64,000 bases of DNA from Trileptium ribeirensis (Eukaryota; Nematoda; Enoplea; Enoplida; Thoracostomopsidae), in NCBI GenBank assembly GCA_030248225.1, contig JASANE010018658.1, positions 1 through 64,000 of the forward strand. Direction: 5' to 3'. Below the pieces are notes generated by a model. That model was not told where the DNA came from, searched no databases, and worked only from the letters and a program-made list of their open reading frames with translations. Positions 53,224 to 64,000 of the stretch are shown piece by piece (positions within the stretch are counted from its first letter, which is position 1; every line of letters begins with the position of its first letter). The translations under genes and the position numbers were made by a program.

Positions 53224-56047
53224 GTATGGAAATACCTAACTTAATAGGTCAGATCTTTACAGCAAAACACCCTATAAAGCTAGCGAAATATAGATTACCT
53301 TCGGTATTCTCGTGTTGTTAAAAGCTTACTTCTTTACAGCGAAACACCTTATAAAACTAGTGAAATGCATTGATTGCTCTCTATTCTTGTTTTATTGTCC
53401 GTATTGATGAAAAAGTACTGTCACTGACTTCATTTCTGAGGGAAAACATGCCTACTGCCTCCAGAGGATCAAATTAAATATAAAACCCATTTATTCGTAT
53501 TTATTTGTGCATAAATAAAAGTATACTAGTGGTTTTCGCTTTGAAAATTAAATTGGGTTTGGGATACATAAGCTGCAACTGCAACTGGCGACGAGCATAT
53601 AGTATACCATATTTTGTATGTCCTGGAAAAATTGCTGGATTGAGTAGAAACATAATAGTATAGAAAATACTTTTCCACGTATGTGGTGATAAACACACCA
53701 CGTCTTACACTTAGTGAACAATATTTAAATTCTGACTGTTACCAAAGAATTCTTACATTTCCTCAAGTGAAATTTTGGAATGTCATCTGGTGTCTTATTT
53801 GTGGCATCTACAACTTGAATTTCCACGCGATCGTCTGTCGCGATAGATAAAAGAAAGACTTGAAATATCTATGCCTTTTGTTGGGACCGAAAACGGATTC
53901 CAACTCCTTCATCGAGACGGTCAAAATGGAGTCTAACAAAACAAGTTGTGAACCGTAGCTCAACAATCGGTGCACATGTCATCCAAATTGGTTTCATTTT
54001 GTAGAGCAATTACGGTTCTGGGAACAATTGCAGAATCCTATTCTGTATACAAATCCATTTTATAAGGTTACCCTCGGTTCTAGAATTAGGGTCCAATTGG
54101 GGTTTTGAAACGGGCCCATGACACTGGAATTATACAAAACGGCTATATGTCCATAACGGTTGAGTTATATATACCGGTGATATTGTATTCAGTTTATAGA
54201 GCAATATTGAAAACATGTCTTACTGTGAAGTGGAATTGGGCTTGCATAGGCTTTAAACTATGGTTTGAAGTATACATAAACGATCATATCTCCATAAGCA
54301 ATCGTGATATATGACTGCAGTGCGTTTGCAGCTCTTCGTAGTTTCTGTGGTGCGTTGTTTACAGCGATATCCTGTGTTACAGTATTACGTATAAGTGTTT
54401 CAAAATGGACTCATGGGACCTGAAATACATATAAACAGTCATATATCCATAATCGCTGGAGATGTAAGAGTTAATATTCAGCTCATATTTATCGCATTTC
54501 TAGTTGTGCCGCTTTATTGCATGCTGCTATGTTGTTCGGTATATTGTATAAATAGTTAAGATGTATTTAAAAAATGGCCCATTGAATCATCATCAAAACG
54601 GTCGTATCTCTATAACCGCTCTAGATTGGTATATATATATATATCTGTTCTGTTACATTCTGTGACACATCTCACAACGATGTTTTTAACTGCGTGTCAG
54701 TCTCGCTCTTGGCTACGGTTACCCACGTTACAGGATTAGTTAAAGATGAGTTTAAAAATTGCACCCGAATGACACGAAAACAGCCGTATCTCCATGACCG
54801 CTAGACATATGTGTAAGATTGTTGTGGTTTTATAACGTTTGTTGCTCTATGTGGCTAAAGACGCGTCATTGACAATTACCTATGTTGCAGGATTAGGTAA
54901 AAATTGGTCCATGAGACACGAGGTATACAAAAAAGGTGGCTAAGTAAGAAGATTGGGATATCTGAAGCTATATGTTTGTGTTGAAAAACTTTTAGCCACA
55001 GGGTACCATTTTCAAAATCCTTATGTACCTTGGTTTTTGATGTAGTCTAGTTTGTTTTGAAAAAACTACAAAATTTAACGGTAAACATCTAAATTTTTCC
55101 ATAAGCTGCAAGAATGGTTAGGAGTGACCAAAGTCAGACCCATGTGGTGTAAATACACAATAGTCTACATTCAGAGAGAGGCCGTCGGATTTGGATGAAC
55201 AATTTGAAAAACGAAGATATTTGATTAACCTGTAAACCTAAAGCCTTCATGACCTCGAACTAAGGTTTCATGGCGTATTTCGGACAAGCCACAGTCTAAA
55301 TTTTGCAGTTGGTAACAGGATACAATATCGGGATATACAGATAATATCTGTACGTAAAATCATATGGGGATATTCTAAACAAAACATATACGATTGTATT
55401 GTAGCCTTCTGCGTACTGTGCAAATAGGCAGTGCGGTATATAATAGTTTAACAGCTTTGTTTAACTTCTTATCTATATAGATGTCTTGCTTCCAATGTAT
55501 TGTTCGGACTACACTATGTTACATATACTTATAAATACGAGTACCAACAGAATCCATCTATGCGTTGATGTATCGTAATATCGACACATTTGCTGCAAAC
55601 AAATAATGCTCTGCTCTGAAGCAACACCTATGTGTTTAGTAGTTCCTTAATCGCATTAAGACATATACATCTTTAAAGTTGTCCCGACTTTGGAACTTTG
55701 TTGTTTACGTACATCAAGTGCTTGTAGATTTTTACGGATAACCTAACTTAGATAAGTTTCACCGACCTCGTAGTAAATTGTGAACTTCTCGTAAGAAATT
55801 AATCACATCTTGCGCCAAAAACCTGTCGCTTACCCGAACGAGCACGTGCATAGCTTGAACAGTGGTTATTTCTTAGTTGACTTTCTCAGTGTCGCTCGCT
55901 GTAAAAAGTTTCAGTAGGTACTTTATCCAGGAACATGCAATACTATGACTTTTCCAGAAATAGTCTGGCCTTAGCTTATATTTTCTACATCGTTTATCAT
56001 TATTGTTCACTTGTCGTGCATCTGTTGTGCAGATTTTTCTTTTTAAG
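53224..56047 (+). other. SEC62 intron 3 (2.8 kb)
   Basis: Donor GTATGG; acceptor TTTTTCTTTTTAAG with a strong pyrimidine tract. Contains the ~160 bp repeat array at 54050-54930. An alternative acceptor 15 nt upstream (GTTGTGCAG, ending 56032) is also in phase and would add five residues. Remaining intron sequence shows nothing. Confidence 0.75.
54050..54930. repeat. ~160 bp tandem repeat, about five diverged copies
   Basis: A motif like ACGGTCGTATCTCCATAACCGCT recurs near 54128, 54288, 54445, 54600 and 54782, each followed by a hydrophobic-coding TTGTATTC / GTTATA stretch and then ATTAGGTAAA or AAAATGG-type text. Spacing is 155-182 bp and divergence is high. Confidence 0.55.
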
Positions 56048-56956
56048 AAAGAAAAGGACGACGACAATGATAACGACAAGGATAATAACTTAAAAGATGG
56101 TTCAGGTGACGGTAAGAAGCACAAAAAACGAAAAGTGAAACTATTGCCACACGAACAACAGACGTTTAAAGACGATAAAGCGGCTGTTTATGTGTGGATA
56201 TACGAGCCCACGTCAACCTGGTCGTTTTTGCTTGGGCTTGCAATAGTCATAGGTTCCATTGGTATATGTATGTTTCCACTGTGGCCGGCCGGGCTTCGTA
56301 TTGGCGTATACTATCTAAGTATGGCTGCGATGGGTTTTGTTGGTGTAATTCTTTTACTCGTCGTGATTCGCGGTATTATTTTCGGCATAGTGTGGGCAGC
56401 ATCGTTCGGTCGGCATTCATTTTGGTTTCTTCCGAATTTAACTGAAGATTGCGGCTTCTTTGAATCTTTTCGTCCACTATATTCTTACAAATATAACGCT
56501 CCTGGCAGTGAGAGCGGTGAAACGGGCAAGGCAGGAAACAAAAAGAAGGACAAAGACAGTGATGAAGAAGACGATGATGTTGGCGATGAAAACAATAACG
56601 ACGACGACAACGACGATGAGGATGTACAAGATCCGAAGCCAAGTAGTACAAAGAGAAAGAAACGGGCGGTCTACAAAAAAGATAACAACGATGATGGTGA
56701 TTACGAAGAGCGACATAAAAATAATACTGAAGGCTTCGACGAAAATAGCTGTACTCAGTCAGACGATGACGATGATGAAGGTGACGAAGACAATGACCAT
56801 AACAATAGTAACAACTCAGATAATAATTCGGAAGATAACGACGAGAATGGCGGCGCAGCCGAAGATGGTCGACGGAATTCAAAAGATAGCCGCTCGTCGT
56901 CCACTGCGCCCGAAACCGACAACGGCTATGAATTAGTAAAAAAGAAAGACAAGTAG
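56048..56956 (+). CDS. SEC62: SEC62 terminal coding exon 4 (membrane domain and acidic tail)
   Basis: Encodes residues 140-441. It opens KEKDDDNDND, a charged linker, then KLLPHEQQTF and AVYVWIYEPTSTW. Two membrane segments follow: about 198-217 (FLLGLAIVIGSIGICMFPLW) and about 231-255 (ending GIIFGIVWA). Between them lies PAGLRIGVYYL; after them the family signature RHSFWFLPNLTEDCGFFESF and RPLY. Residues ~300-415 are a long Asp/Asn/Glu/Lys low-complexity tail. The end ETDNGYELVKKKDK places YELV (433-436) where mammalian Sec62 has an LC3-interacting FEMI, so an ER-phagy motif may be conserved. TAG at 56954-56956. The Asp/Asn codons make open shadows in other frames. Confidence 0.95.
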   Translation, partial: KEKDDDNDNDKDNNLKDGSGDGKKHKKRKVKLLPHEQQTFKDDKAAVYVWIYEPTSTWSFLLGLAIVIGSIGICMFPLWPAGLRIGVYYLSMAAMGFVGVILLLVVIRGIIFGIVWAASFGRHSFWFLPNLTEDCGFFESFRPLYSYKYNAPGSESGETGKAGNKKKDKDSDEEDDDVGDENNNDDDNDDEDVQDPKPSSTKRKKRAVYKKDNNDDGDYEERHKNNTEGFDENSCTQSDDDDDEGDEDNDHNNSNNSDNNSEDNDENGGAAEDGRRNSKDSRSSSTAPETDNGYELVKKKDK

Positions 56957-59900
56957 ATGGCAGATAAAATGTAGCAGTGTGTTGTTCATAAGTTTGAAGC
57001 TGGATTTCGTACAGGGCTGATTACGTTGCCAGAAAGTTTTACTCGCTTTATATTTTGGAAACAGTATATCTTCAAAGCGGAGGATGCCTACCCTCATTTG
57101 TCAATGAATTAATTATACTCGATATAACCATAAATTGTTCTGGAAGGATAGATACTCCGGTTTACAACAATAACAACTTAACCAATATTAATACGGAGGT
57201 TGTTAAAATTTGCTGAAGGCATTAGAATAATATAATTTTGTACTCATTTATTACACCATTAGCGAAGTCCGTTCTTTTGTGAACTGCATATTTTGTTTTG
57301 TCCATAGAATTCTTTCTAGTGTGCAATGCTTACGTCGACGGTATGAAATATAAAGTTTGAATAATTTGAAGTAATTGTTAAGCCAGTAGTTTAGCTACGA
57401 GATGGGCCAGAACAAGTACTGATAACCAAATAAGTTACCTGACCTGTTTTCAAGACCCAACATATAAATAAGATACTGGCAATACATGAGTGGCAACGCC
57501 GCGGCTATTGCCATTTTCAGCGCATGTCAAAACAGTAGTACCCTTTATTTCTTCATCGATCAAAAAGGCAAAATGTTATGAAAATTATAAATCAGAACTT
57601 GAAAATTTCTTGAAACGGAGGGAGTGGAGTTTCCACCTCTATCGGCAAAAATCGTAAAAATTTGTTGTGTTGTCCGTTCGTGGAGGTCATAATTCATCAC
57701 CGGGTGGGTGAATGTATCTTCTACATTTATATTTGATCACAAATTTAGTCTATTTGTGCCCTTTTATTAAAGGATAAACCCACCGATCACGTATTCACAG
57801 TCAAAACAGACCCGAAAGGGATAAGGTTCACATTTTTTGAAATATAGATTCGGATATCTGCCTTTCGCGACCTATATTTCAAGGCTGAGGCTTAACAGCA
57901 AAAAAGACGAAGACCAGTCATCGAAGGCTGTAAGATTGCTGTTATGCATTTGATGTCAGAGCTGCTGTTTTCGAGCTATGAGTCAAAGTTTAAAAAATAC
58001 CCTAAAAACGTAAAAATTTCAAAATTTTTACATAGCAAGTTTTTGCTTGTTTGGGGTGAACTATGGGACTATAGAGTTGTTTAGCCTAAGTTGGTTTCAT
58101 TGTTTTAACACCAAGCGGAAGTGTTATTAACCCTGCTGGATGGTGCCGGATCGAAATTGGTAAATTTTGGCAGCAAAAACAACCAAATTTCACTACTTTT
58201 CCAATATTGATGTATGTAGATCAATATAACTTGTCTATAAGTTTTCGGGGTTGCTAAATACGATAAAAGCATCCGGATTAGCGTGGTGTGCATGAAATAA
58301 AGCAAGTTTTAGGGACCATACTACTTAAAAATCACTGTACAAACTATAATTTTTCTTAAAATTTGTCACTTATAATTTCAAAAGTTTTTCGTGTTTGCTC
58401 ATTGGAAGAGGAAATAAAGAATTATTCGGTTTTCATATATGATTCTCTGTCCAAAGAAAAATGCAATTTCAGTTTAGAACAACAAAGTTTAACAGAATAC
58501 ATAACCCTCTGTCGTCCACAACAATCAAGAAACTTATTTTGTTGCAATTATGAAAATTTTCTTTTTGTGAGAGTATTTAACTCATACTCGAAAAGTATGC
58601 TCTGTCAAAAATACGTAACAACAAAATTGTAGCGCTCGATGCTTTTTTATCCGATGTCTTTAGCAAGAATCTAAAATCTTGGGTGATCCAAAATGGTCGG
58701 TTATGTGAAAGTTAAATAGGAAATCATTACAGCGGGACAATAAGAAAGCTAACTGCACAAATTACTATGTTCCGATATGTCGAATAACATGCAAAAAATC
58801 CATCGGTCTAAAGAAGAGGTACAAGTGCAAGAGTCAGCCAAAAAGAATGTTTTGCTTGATTCAACGTTTTTTAAGAAATTCCGTTCACCGCGCACGCTCC
58901 TGTTTGATTATTAATTTAACCTTGCGCCACTTTCAACTACAATGGCGTTCTGGTCAGTACAGTTACTTGCAATTATGTTATTTGCAGCCACAGTACTGTT
59001 GATTTTTTGAAGGGGTAATGGTTTCGTAGCATAATCTATTATGTTCAACGTGTTTTGTAATGTTTTATGTACAGTGGTGGCCGTCTGTTATTAAAAATGT
59101 TTATAGCAATAGCGAAACAACTTAATTCGACGGACCTGAATTTTGACCGAACAATAAATTTTGTCGGCTCAAATTTTGTGTTTGAGGTTATTCCAGCTTT
59201 ATGTTGCGCTTGCATTAAAGGCAGTAGGTTCTGACCTATTTTAAGTTTTGTAATTTGTAGCATTGAGGCTTTTTGCCTTACCGATCTAACGCTCTGGCAT
59301 GATTATTGTTAGCCGATTGGTGGATTTACGGTTGGACCGTAGTTAACAGTAGGGAATGGTATTTTTTAATTGGATTTTTGTTGATGATACATTTTTGTTA
59401 TCGACAACGCTATAGAGGTGGTAGAGATGTAGCCACAAACAGACAATTCGTGCTGAGTTGTAAAATACCTTAGATATTATTGCTAAATCAAGTACTTTTC
59501 TCAGATATTCATCACAGGTTCTTGTTATGCTAATTATAAGTTCGGTATTGTTACCGCTCCTGATACAGTTATGGTCAGAAAAAGTTTCCCACCACAAGCC
59601 CTAATATGTTGAATGCGCAATGGAACAATAGTCGAAAATTGTGTTTAATTGTTCTATATTATGCGATGTTATTACTATGTTTCGGTGTGATTCTGGGCAT
59701 GTGCGGCTGATACATATATACACTCTTTGAATATATTGTGGAACTTCAGTTTGAAACTTTTGAAAATATAGAAAAATTTTAACGTGCCGATCTTTAACTT
59801 ATATATACTATTTTTCTAAGTGATGTACAAGTGCATATTTATTTTGTGAACCTAGATCGCTATCCAAGTCTTACAAAATTTCCATTCTCTCAATCGTTCA

Positions 59901-61030
59901 TATTTGGATAACAATCAACAAATGAAGTTAGGAAACAAATTACCGAACTTTAATTGACCTTGACAATATTTGCGCATCGTTGTAACCTCAAACGCTGCTT
60001 AGCAAGTTTCTCTATTATGGAGCAACGGTTAATCAAAAACATAGACTGACTGGTTTTGATAATCGGTATGGGGTTTTATTTTCAGCCTTTACCTTGTGTA
60101 TAATTATTTATCATCATGATCCTTATATCTAGCATATGCATACTATAGGGATCTTCTCGTGGACCGGGTGGTATTTCTGAAAAACGAGTTCTGCTTCATA
60201 GGAGGAATTGGGACATCTCTTCTTTGAAATGTGGCTTGATCGCGTAGAAATACAGTGACTTTACGTTGAGCCAAAGGCCATTTCAACAGAAACAGGTTCG
60301 ATTTGGGTAGTAAATAACTTTGACAGCCATGCGTGTTGTAGTATATATGTAGAATGTCAGACCAGAATCTAGCTTTGTGATTAGCACCTATATATTAAGA
60401 CTGTTGGAAGGCAGACCATAAAGAAAACAGGAGATGGTATGGCGTTTAATTTACCGTTCACGCTGGTTCTTTTGTAGCACCGACAACTGGAAATAAAAAT
60501 TTCAATGCAAGGACAATAAGGATTGTAAGAAAAATATTATCTTGTTTTTTCAACCTATGTGTAGGGTTTACAAGTAAACCCGGAACAATGTTTAATATGT
60601 AAAGCATAACTCTTCGGCTGCGTAAGTTTTTTCGAAATTTCACTTGTATGTGTGGTGTTTCCTAGTAATTCCACGCTCGCCGAGTTTTGTCGATATTGAA
60701 CATTGCGAATTTATGTTGGTTCCAGTCGACGTATGTTCACGAGGCGGCTTAAAGTGACACTACATCATTCCTGATAAATATTTTTTCGAGTTTGGGAGTA
60801 CATTCATCTTTCTTATTTTTTAAGGTTCCACCACTCTGCGTACCACACAAACCAGCTCGATTGGTGCCATAATAAAATCTCGCAAGCCCGGATGAAACTG
60901 AGCGAGCTTGGTTTCTTCAAGTGGTCATTTTTGTGTAAACACTTGCAACAGGCTTTCTGTGTCATGTATATACTAAACAAAACTTCTGTAACCCTGAACC
61001 CATTGAAACCCCTAATATCTCATCGAACTT
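56957..61030. other. SEC62 3' flank and intergenic sequence, no gene seen
   Basis: AT-rich with short frames only. No clear AATAAA was picked in the first 300 bp after the stop, so the SEC62 cleavage site is not defined. Confidence 0.4.
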
Positions 61031-61034
61031 GAAC

Positions 61035-61340
61035 CGTCGAAAACAACTGAAAACGTTCGAAGTATTCGTGAAGATAACCAAATCGTCGCATCCAGTGCCC
61101 CGAGAAACCTATACAAAAATGTTCTCAATACCCTGTCCGCATGCATAATAAAGACTATTAAAACAGACTATATTCTGGCAAACTCGTCGAAAACAACTGA
61201 AAGCGCACAAAGTATTGGTGATGGACTCTAGAAAACTAAACCATCATGCTCAGTGTATCGAAAAACCTATACATAGACAATTCATCATGCCCTACACGCA
61301 ATGCATCAAAACAAATGAGACCATAAATCCCTTGTAACCC
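61035..61340. repeat. 151 bp tandem repeat, two copies plus a degraded third
   Basis: CGTCGAAAACAACTGAAA begins both copies (61036 and 61187), followed at the same offsets by AAGTATT, GAAAAACCTATACA / GAAACCTATACA and CCCT...CGCATGCAT / CGCAATGCAT. Related fragments continue to about 61430. Confidence 0.65.
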
Positions 61341-61563
61341 TATGACAGGTGTAATATAGTCAAGTTGGGCTCTAGATAAAAACCATCGTATTCAGCGTGC
61401 TTGATAACTTACAAGACACTCGTTGTAAGGTAAAACTTGCAATAATATGACAAAATTTGAAATCTTTATTTCTGGCAATGGGCGATGAACCATATTCAGG
61501 CTCACAGTTCAGCGAGTAGTTGAACAAGAAAGTGATGTTCAATAAAGTTGTAAGGACTCGATC

Positions 61564-61776
61564 TTGTTCTGTGTGATCTCGATTTTTCGATGCGAAGCCT
61601 GTGCCCCATCATCTGTGCTGCGAAAGACTGGTGCCCGTATGGCCAGATTTGGAAAAGAATACTTAAAAACCTGTTTTTACCATTTTGACCAAGAAGATAT
61701 GATCGGGGCTATTCGTGTTCATCTACAGGGTCAGCCTCATTGCTTTTGCTATCGAATAAAAAATCATCGAAATTAA
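61564..61776 (+). CDS. Orphan ORF, possible exon
   Basis: A 70-codon frame with varied composition (ARMARFGKEYLKTCFYHFDQ, then HLQGQPHCFCYRIK) and C-x2-C near its start. It is less biased than the chance frames nearby. I do not recognise it and see no convincing acceptor; it could be a repeat or an exon of an unseen gene. Confidence 0.2.
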   Translation: MFCVISIFRCEACAPSSVLRKTGARMARFGKEYLKTCFYHFDQEDMIGAIRVHLQGQPHCFCYRIKNHRN

Positions 61777-62312
61777 ATCGAAAAATCTACCCAAAGATGA
61801 CTTATGCTTGACAAAACAAATTTTCACAATCTTATCTCCTAGCCGCCACTATGGAGACACCACTCGCTTTGCTCGCTCCATTTCAATTAAGATTGATATT
61901 CCGAATGAGTTATTGAAGTATAGATAAATTAATCTTAAAAGTTCTCTTAAGAACTATTATAGGTCTTTGAAAGGAAAAGATTAGCGCATTTAGTGGTGGG
62001 TGAGCGCTGTTAACGGATAAACCTCTAGCCGGTAACGAGTAAAATATCGAGTTAATTGTGGTACTGTTTGGTTTTTCTAGCGTAGGCGGTTCCAATGGTA
62101 GGCGGAACGGTGGAATCCGTTTTTTGGCACCAATGTCTTGTGTTAAGAATCGAAAATATTGAGTAATATTGCCGAAATAGACTTTTTGGAAAACTTCCCG
62201 TAGCTTATTGGACTGGTGTATACTTGTATTTGCATATTTATTAAATTCAATTTGGAGACTAATGTGAAAGATTCGCTATTGTGTTTTATGTGTAGTTGTA
62301 TCTGACTGCTCC

Positions 62313-62333
62313 AACCCGGGGAATCCCCGGGTT
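62313..62333. repeat. 21 bp GC-rich perfect palindrome
   Basis: AACCCGGGGA, one central A, then TCCCCGGGTT: a 10 bp perfect inverted repeat with a one-base centre, in otherwise AT-rich DNA. Confidence 0.7.
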
Positions 62334-63140
62334 TGATGCCCACTTTTTGAACCTTGTATCGGGGTGTCAGCCTGGTCCGCGAGGGTCCGTAGAAACGCCA
62401 GTGTGTGTTGTGCTTTTAAGCGGCACAAAATTCTGTTCAGATTTGTTTGCGATCTTTTTTAAAATAACACATCGTTTCACCAAATTTATTATATAAGTTG
62501 AATACTTAACGATAAGCTGTAAAATTTGCAAAAGCAATATACTATTTGTCCGTCTCGTTATAGAATTAGAAGTGCGCAATAATTTTAATCGTTTCGATTT
62601 AATTTTTATTTAGTGATAATAGGTAGATTTTTTATCAGTCTTAAATTTTCACTGTGCATGTAAGCTTAGGTGCCATGTCTCCAGCGTTATTAGCTGTAAG
62701 AGTTTATTCAATAAGATGAGCATTCCAATCGCTACAGCCGCATTCATGCAGCACGCATTTCTACATACTTTGCTTAATTTTATTGATCCTATGTCTAAGG
62801 ATTTTATGAGAAATTAACTTTAAAGATAAGCATCCAGAATAAACATTATAATGTCGTAATACTAGTTAAATTGGATAGCGTATGGGAAAGTAGTTATTTT
62901 TTGGTGCTTCCAGTTAGAATTTTACTGTAAGCTCCCTATCAAAACCTGTTCCCCGGTTCGGGCCCCTTTCGAAATTTTGGGAAAAATCTTTGCTTTTTCC
63001 TGTAAATCATGTATATTCGTTAGAAATTTCATTGAATCACCTGAAAGGTTAAAGTTGGTTTTAACCTTAATATATATTTATATATCACCCGCTCGACTTC
63101 ACCCTTTGTTAAACAGCACTGATTGTGAATTTTTTTTCAG

Positions 63141-63306
63141 TGACAAGGACATATTCAAAGAAGGCAATGTATTACGCGAGCTGCAAGCGGTTTGGAAGTA
63201 CATGCATATGAAAAATAGTTGTGAAAAGGAACATATAGCTCTGTCTATCGCTTTAAATCTTGTTTCTAGGCTGCATGCACATCAACGTGCCCCACAAAGC
63301 AGCTGA
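63141..63306 (+). CDS. Candidate exon after a strong acceptor
   Basis: TTTTTTTTCAG ends at 63140 and is followed by an open stretch reading DKDIFKEGNVLRELQAVWKY, then CEKEHIALSIALNLVSRLHA, which looks protein-like and helical. No donor or partner exon is evident before the TGA at 63304-63306, so it would have to be a terminal exon or be spurious. Family not recognised. Confidence 0.2.
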
Positions 63307-64000
63307 ACTCTCTTCTACCAAACTTCCACCCTTCTGGCCAGCTTCTTATTGTAAAATTTTAGCAATCGAGGTAGAAGTATTTACCAGCGCTTTTTACCAG
63401 CGCTTGAGTTTGCACTTTGTCAGCGGAAGACCTGAGCAGACGTAGGTTAAGCATAAGAACCTGTTTATGTTGGCTACAGTGTAGAAGCGTGTACTTTGAC
63501 ATCTTAACCAAACCGGCTTCCATGTAGTGACGCAATGGTGGTCATAGCTCGCAAGAAAAGATCGACCTCCAAGGTAGATCACTTGTTATCCATACTTGGG
63601 CAATTTTTATTCTATTCGATGCTCAGAAGACGAAATTTTGGTATCTGGCTTAATACTCACCCGCCCTTTATATCCGGCAATGTCGTGACCCGTTCACACG
63701 GTTCCATCACTTGCACTTTATGTATGAACTTCAGCTAAATACCAATACTCACCTACTTGCTTTAGGGACAATGTGATGAACACTTGCATCCAAAATTTAT
63801 TGTGCATTAACCCAATGGTAGCGATAAACAGAACTGTTTGAGCACTTAAGTTATCAATTAATTACTATATATTATACATGTTAGCCTCAAAAATATTGCA
63901 TAGGAACCATATATATACATAAATTCGTTGTAAAAGTGTATATTTGAGAATAATTATAAGTGACTATATTTTTAATTACTGTGATTTGTGTTTACTTTTT
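63307..64000. other. No gene seen
   Basis: Short overlapping frames on both strands without motif. Confidence 0.3.

Larger units (their letters stand above)
31999..56956 (+). other. SEC62: SEC62 gene: translocation protein Sec62, spliced, 441 residues
   Basis: Coding exons are 32228-32371 (or its tandem twin 31999-32142), 46794-47010, 53168-53223 and 56048-56956. All introns are GT-AG and the phases match (0, 1, 0), giving 1326 nt with a single TAG at the end. The product aligns in order with animal Sec62: basic N-terminus, KYLRFNCP block, ASKAVD / SRESVV block, VYVWIYEP, two membrane segments, FWFLPNL and FRPLY. Sec62 works with Sec63 and the Sec61 channel in the ER membrane for post-translational import of small secretory precursors. 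Introns are 14,422, 6,157 and 2,824 bp; intron 1 holds a nest of transposable elements. Human SEC62 is 399 residues; this one is longer, mainly in the acidic tail. Confidence 0.93.

Noticed and set aside
56376..56882. Long minus ORF and alternative plus ORF over SEC62 exon 4
   Set aside because: They are shadows of the Asp/Asn-rich GAT/GAC/AAC codons of the real exon.

Overview
This is a stretch of an animal (invertebrate, AT-rich) nuclear genome. It holds one recognisable host gene, the ER translocation gene SEC62, surrounded and invaded by transposable elements and tandem repeats. The evidence is a spliced gene with GT-AG introns (phases agree at every junction), an intron-bearing pogo-type transposase, Ty3/gypsy, CR1-like and LOA/jockey-like retroelements, and satellites. 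Nothing prokaryotic is present. The species cannot be fixed from the sequence.

Layout. 1-3.5 kb: minus-strand gag region of an LTR-type element that leaves the window on the left, frame-broken, with amplified internal repeats. 3.6-11.6 kb: mostly anonymous sequence with a few orphan ORFs, a GC-rich island and dispersed repeats. 11.6-23.4 kb: a decayed plus-strand Ty3/gypsy element with two ~250 bp direct repeats as LTRs, a gag built on a 21 bp repeat, protease, RT, RNase H and integrase, and about 4.4 kb of extra coiled-coil-like coding remnants after integrase. 25.0-30.2 kb: a 39 bp minisatellite, then a ~350 bp satellite with dimeric higher-order structure, interrupted by a nearly intact minus-strand CR1-like LINE.

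32.0-57.0 kb: SEC62 on the plus strand. The first coding exon is present twice in tandem (31999-32142 and 32228-32371, 229 bp apart). Exon 2 is at 46794-47010, exon 3 at 53168-53223, exon 4 at 56048-56956. Spliced, the CDS is 1326 nt (441 residues). The 14.4 kb first intron contains a nested stack: a hAT-like non-autonomous element (33599-46231, 8 bp ATATATAT target duplication) was hit by LOA/jockey-like LINE sequence (34185-45663). One LINE copy was then hit by a pogo-type transposon (36646-40558, TA duplication, 26 bp terminal repeats), and the other by a second copy of the hAT-like element (42433-43587). Intron 2 carries a ~1.46 kb foldback repeat; intron 3 carries a ~160 bp repeat array.

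57-64 kb: no recognised gene; a 151 bp tandem repeat, a GC-rich palindrome and two weak orphan ORFs or exon candidates.

The most notable observations are the tandem duplication of SEC62 exon 1 with both copies intact, the datable nest in intron 1, the subterminal repeat arrays of the pogo element, and the heptad-repeat gag plus large post-integrase region of the gypsy element.
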